Source: Flavobacteriales bacterium UBA1995
GTDB taxonomy: Bacteria > Bacteroidota > Bacteroidia > Flavobacteriales_D > Sanyastnellaceae
Assembly: GCA_002336475.1 (NCBI GenBank)
Contig: DDCX01000048.1
Span: forward strand, 1 to 5,520
Length of the DNA: 5,520 nt
Direction of reading: 5' to 3'
Below the pieces are notes generated by a model. The model saw only the letters and a list, made by a program, of their open reading frames with translations. It was not told the DNA's origin and searched no databases. Both the position numbers and the translations under genes were made by a program. Below, one piece after another: positions 3,380 to 5,520 of this stretch; position 1 is the stretch's first letter; every line of letters starts with the position of its first letter.

Positions 3380-5520
3380 ATGAGGAATCTACTTGCCCTC
3401 CTGCTCTTCCTGCCGTACGCTGTCATGGCGCAGGTCCCGACCTGTGTCCCCGCCGACGGCCTCGTGGCTTGGTGGGCACTGGACGGCGACGGCACCGACC
3501 AAAGTGCACAAGAAAACGACGGAACTGTGTTTGGAGCAACGCCGACCACTGATCGATGGGGCTCCGAAAATGCGGCCATGCACTTTGCTAGCATCGGAGA
3601 CCGCATCGAATTCGGTGAAATCTCCAATGACATCGGATTGCCCAATGTGGGCATGACGATTTCAACTTGGTTTCAGGGTGAAGCCTTCCCTACCTCCGGT
3701 CCATCTACGGGCCAAGTCTGTTCCGCCTACTACGGACCCGGCAGCACCATGATTCGCCTTGAAGTCGTACATGGCATCAGCAATGGCCCTGGGCATCACC
3801 TGAAATACTACTGGCGATGCCCAAATGAGAATGACGAACCCGTCAGCACCGATGAATTCTCAACGTCCGACTGGAATCACTACGCGATGGTGGTCGACCC
3901 AACCGATGGGGAAGTCCGCATCTATTTGAATGGCAACGTCGTTCCAGAATTGACCAGCGCATACTCGGCATCCAATGACTACTTCGGAGGTCAGAGTCGC
4001 AATTGGATGATCGGGTCGTATCACCCTCAGATCAACTCGGTTCCCCACCAATTCTCAGGAAGCATCGACGATATTGGCATCTGGAACCGGGCATTGTCAG
4101 AACAGGAGATTGCGCAACTCTATGAAGCGGGTTCTCTGACTTTCGGATGTACGGACCCCATTGCCTGCAATTATGACGCCGCGGCTGAAGGCGATGATGG
4201 TTCATGCGTATACCCGCCTTCAGTCCATCTCGGGGATGACATTTATACATGCGCCCCCTCAGTCGTTCTTACTTCCACAGAAGGGTCTTCTTATCTCTGG
4301 AACACAGGTGACACTTCACAGACCATTCAGGTTTTCGACTCCGGGGTGTACACCGTAGAAGTTGCCGAAGAGGTCGACATCGAAACCGAAGAGTCCATCT
4401 CCTTTCTGGAAGGGGTCGAAGACAGGGTGATCATTCCGCACATCGCTGAATACGACATCATGACTTCCGGGTATTCGATTGCGCTTGACATCAAGCTGAA
4501 CTCCTTTGAGACCGCGAACAGCGGAATCTCAGACTACATCGTCGTTAAACTGGATGAGTCTTTTGGTGTAGGCAACAACGCCATGGGGTTTGACATCGCA
4601 ATTAGCGGTGGCTTACCCATTGTTCATTTCCGTCTGTTCGACAGACTACAAAGCAATTTGAACTACCTCGTGGCCATTCCGCAGGACTCAATGGCCTTGG
4701 GAGAATGGCACCACATGGCCTTCACAATTGATGAAAGTGCGACAAGAGCCTACCTCAATGGCGAAGAAGTAGATGCCATCGAAACTCCGTCTTGCTTCAA
4801 CATTGGAAACGGGAGCGCCCCCATCGTTCTTGGCCAACCGTTGGAGGGCGCTTCCGGATTCTTCAGCGAATTCAATGGAAACATTGACAATCTTCAACTT
4901 TTTAGCCGTGCTCTTGACCCAATGGAGGTACTGAGTGTTGCCTCATGCCCAGTGAGTCAGTTGAATTCAGTCGATTTGCTCGGCTACTGGAATATGGAGG
5001 ATGGTCAAGATGGGGCCATTTCCGATCTATCTGAATTTGGGAACGCCGCCCAAGTCATGAATGCATCCTTGACCAGCGACACCCCTTCAAGATCATGTTC
5101 ATCATACTGTGCGGCGTCTGACAGTGTCCAAGTCACAATCCTGCCTTGCGACAATCTCACCTATTTGTGTGGCGCAGGCACAGTGTGGGACAGCGCGTCA
5201 GCTCAGTGCATATCCATCGCGGACACCATCTTCATTGAGCCAATTGCGTGTACTCCATCATGCGGCGAAGGCACAGTCTGGGATCCGGTTAATGAGGAGT
5301 GCATCATCGCCATCCCCGCCGACCTCAACTACGATGGGTGTGTCTCAGTCAATGACCTTCTCGTCCTACTCGCCGTCCACGGCACCTGCCCGCCCTATCC
5401 CGAGTGGCCGGACGAGCCCACCGACACCACCTGGGCCTGCGGCGACCCTCTCACCTACTGGGACTACGACTACACCACCGTCCTCATCGGCGACCAGTGC
5501 TGGTTTGCGGAAAACCTGCG
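3380..5520 (+). CDS. Large secreted multidomain surface protein (LamG, Ig-like, dockerin-like, FISUMP), cut by the right edge
   Basis: The frame is open from ATG 3380 to the window end (713 codons plus 2 bases). Residues 1-17 (MRNLLALLLFLPYAVMA) form a Sec signal peptide, probably cleaved before Gln18. Residues about 25-250 are a LamG/concanavalin-like domain, from 'GLVAWWALDGDGTDQS' to 'GSIDDIGIWNRALSEQEIAQLY'. Residues 256-278 are a GCTDPxACNYD cysteine block common in marine Bacteroidota. Residues 282-328 are Ig-like (SYLWNTGDTSQTI, SGVYTVEV). Residues about 338-520 are a second LamG-like domain ending NIDNLQLFSRALDPMEV. Residues 533-573 (LLGYWNMEDG) look like the start of a third, shortened one. 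Two CGxGTVWD...C repeats occur at 597-610 and 628-641. Residues 648-670 contain a dockerin-like loop, DLNYDGCVSVNDLL. A FISUMP domain begins at about 687. A type IX sorting domain would lie beyond the edge. The role is probably adhesion or glycan binding at the cell surface. A weak -7-like TAAATTTC lies at 3353-3360, without a -33 TTTG. Confidence 0.95.
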   Translation, partial: MRNLLALLLFLPYAVMAQVPTCVPADGLVAWWALDGDGTDQSAQENDGTVFGATPTTDRWGSENAAMHFASIGDRIEFGEISNDIGLPNVGMTISTWFQGEAFPTSGPSTGQVCSAYYGPGSTMIRLEVVHGISNGPGHHLKYYWRCPNENDEPVSTDEFSTSDWNHYAMVVDPTDGEVRIYLNGNVVPELTSAYSASNDYFGGQSRNWMIGSYHPQINSVPHQFSGSIDDIGIWNRALSEQEIAQLYEAGSLTFGCTDPIACNYDAAAEGDDGSCVYPPSVHLGDDIYTCAPSVVLTSTEGSSYLWNTGDTSQTIQVFDSGVYTVEVAEEVDIETEESISFLEGVEDRVIIPHIAEYDIMTSGYSIALDIKLNSFETANSGISDYIVVKLDESFGVGNNAMGFDIAISGGLPIVHFRLFDRLQSNLNYLVAIPQDSMALGEWHHMAFTIDESATRAYLNGEEVDAIETPSCFNIGNGSAPIVLGQPLEGASGFFSEFNGNIDNLQLFSRALDPMEVLSVASCPVSQLNSVDLLGYWNMEDGQDGAISDLSEFGNAAQVMNASLTSDTPSRSCSSYCAASDSVQVTILPCDNLTYLCGAGTVWDSASAQCISIADTIFIEPIACTPSCGEGTVWDPVNEECIIAIPADLNYDGCVSVNDLLVLLAVHGTCPPYPEWPDEPTDTTWACGDPLTYWDYDYTTVLIGDQCWFAENL

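Noticed and set aside
1..5520. CRISPR array, transposase, integrase or restriction-modification partner genes
   Set aside because: No regularly spaced direct repeats, DDE or tyrosine/serine recombinase motifs, or methyltransferase motifs were seen in any frame examined.

Overview
The window looks like a chromosomal segment of a marine-type member of the Bacteroidota, probably Flavobacteriales. The main evidence is the right-hand gene, which starts at 3380. It is a very large secreted protein with a signal peptide, LamG-like lectin folds, a GCTDPxACNYD cysteine block, an 'SYLWNTGDTSQTI' Ig-like stretch, a dockerin-like calcium loop and the start of a FISUMP domain ('VLIGDQCWFAENL'). That combination is typical of cell-surface proteins from marine Bacteroidota that use type IX secretion. 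Base composition is moderately GC-rich for that group.

Layout, left to right. Positions 1-102 (minus) hold the first 34 residues of a lipoprotein that runs off the left edge, followed by about 245 bp without a convincing gene. Positions 348-2207 (minus) encode a 619-residue protein with a C-terminal Mrr-like PD-(D/E)XK nuclease domain, preceded by several SAP-like segments and a possible winged helix. Positions 2208-2846 contain no convincing gene. The first part (2208-2400) is a divergent promoter-type spacer with an AT-rich pocket and overlapping dyads. The second part (about 2400-2846) is rich in stem-loops, including a 16-bp hairpin with a competing alternative fold, and is the best candidate here for an undescribed structured RNA or long leader. 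Positions 2847-3107 and 3100-3312 (plus) are two small genes overlapping by 8 bp: an 86-residue basic protein of the phage and mobile-element 'PKGTPNK' type, and a 70-residue helix-turn-helix protein of the excisionase/HTH_17 type. The surface protein gene starts at 3380 and is cut by the right edge.

How the parts may fit together: the nuclease gene, the structured stretch and the two small genes form a compact divergent cassette of about 3 kb between two envelope-protein genes. This layout resembles a small defence or mobile-remnant island. The window contains no integrase, reverse transcriptase, transposase, methyltransferase or CRISPR array, so joint function of these parts is inference and not something the sequence shows.
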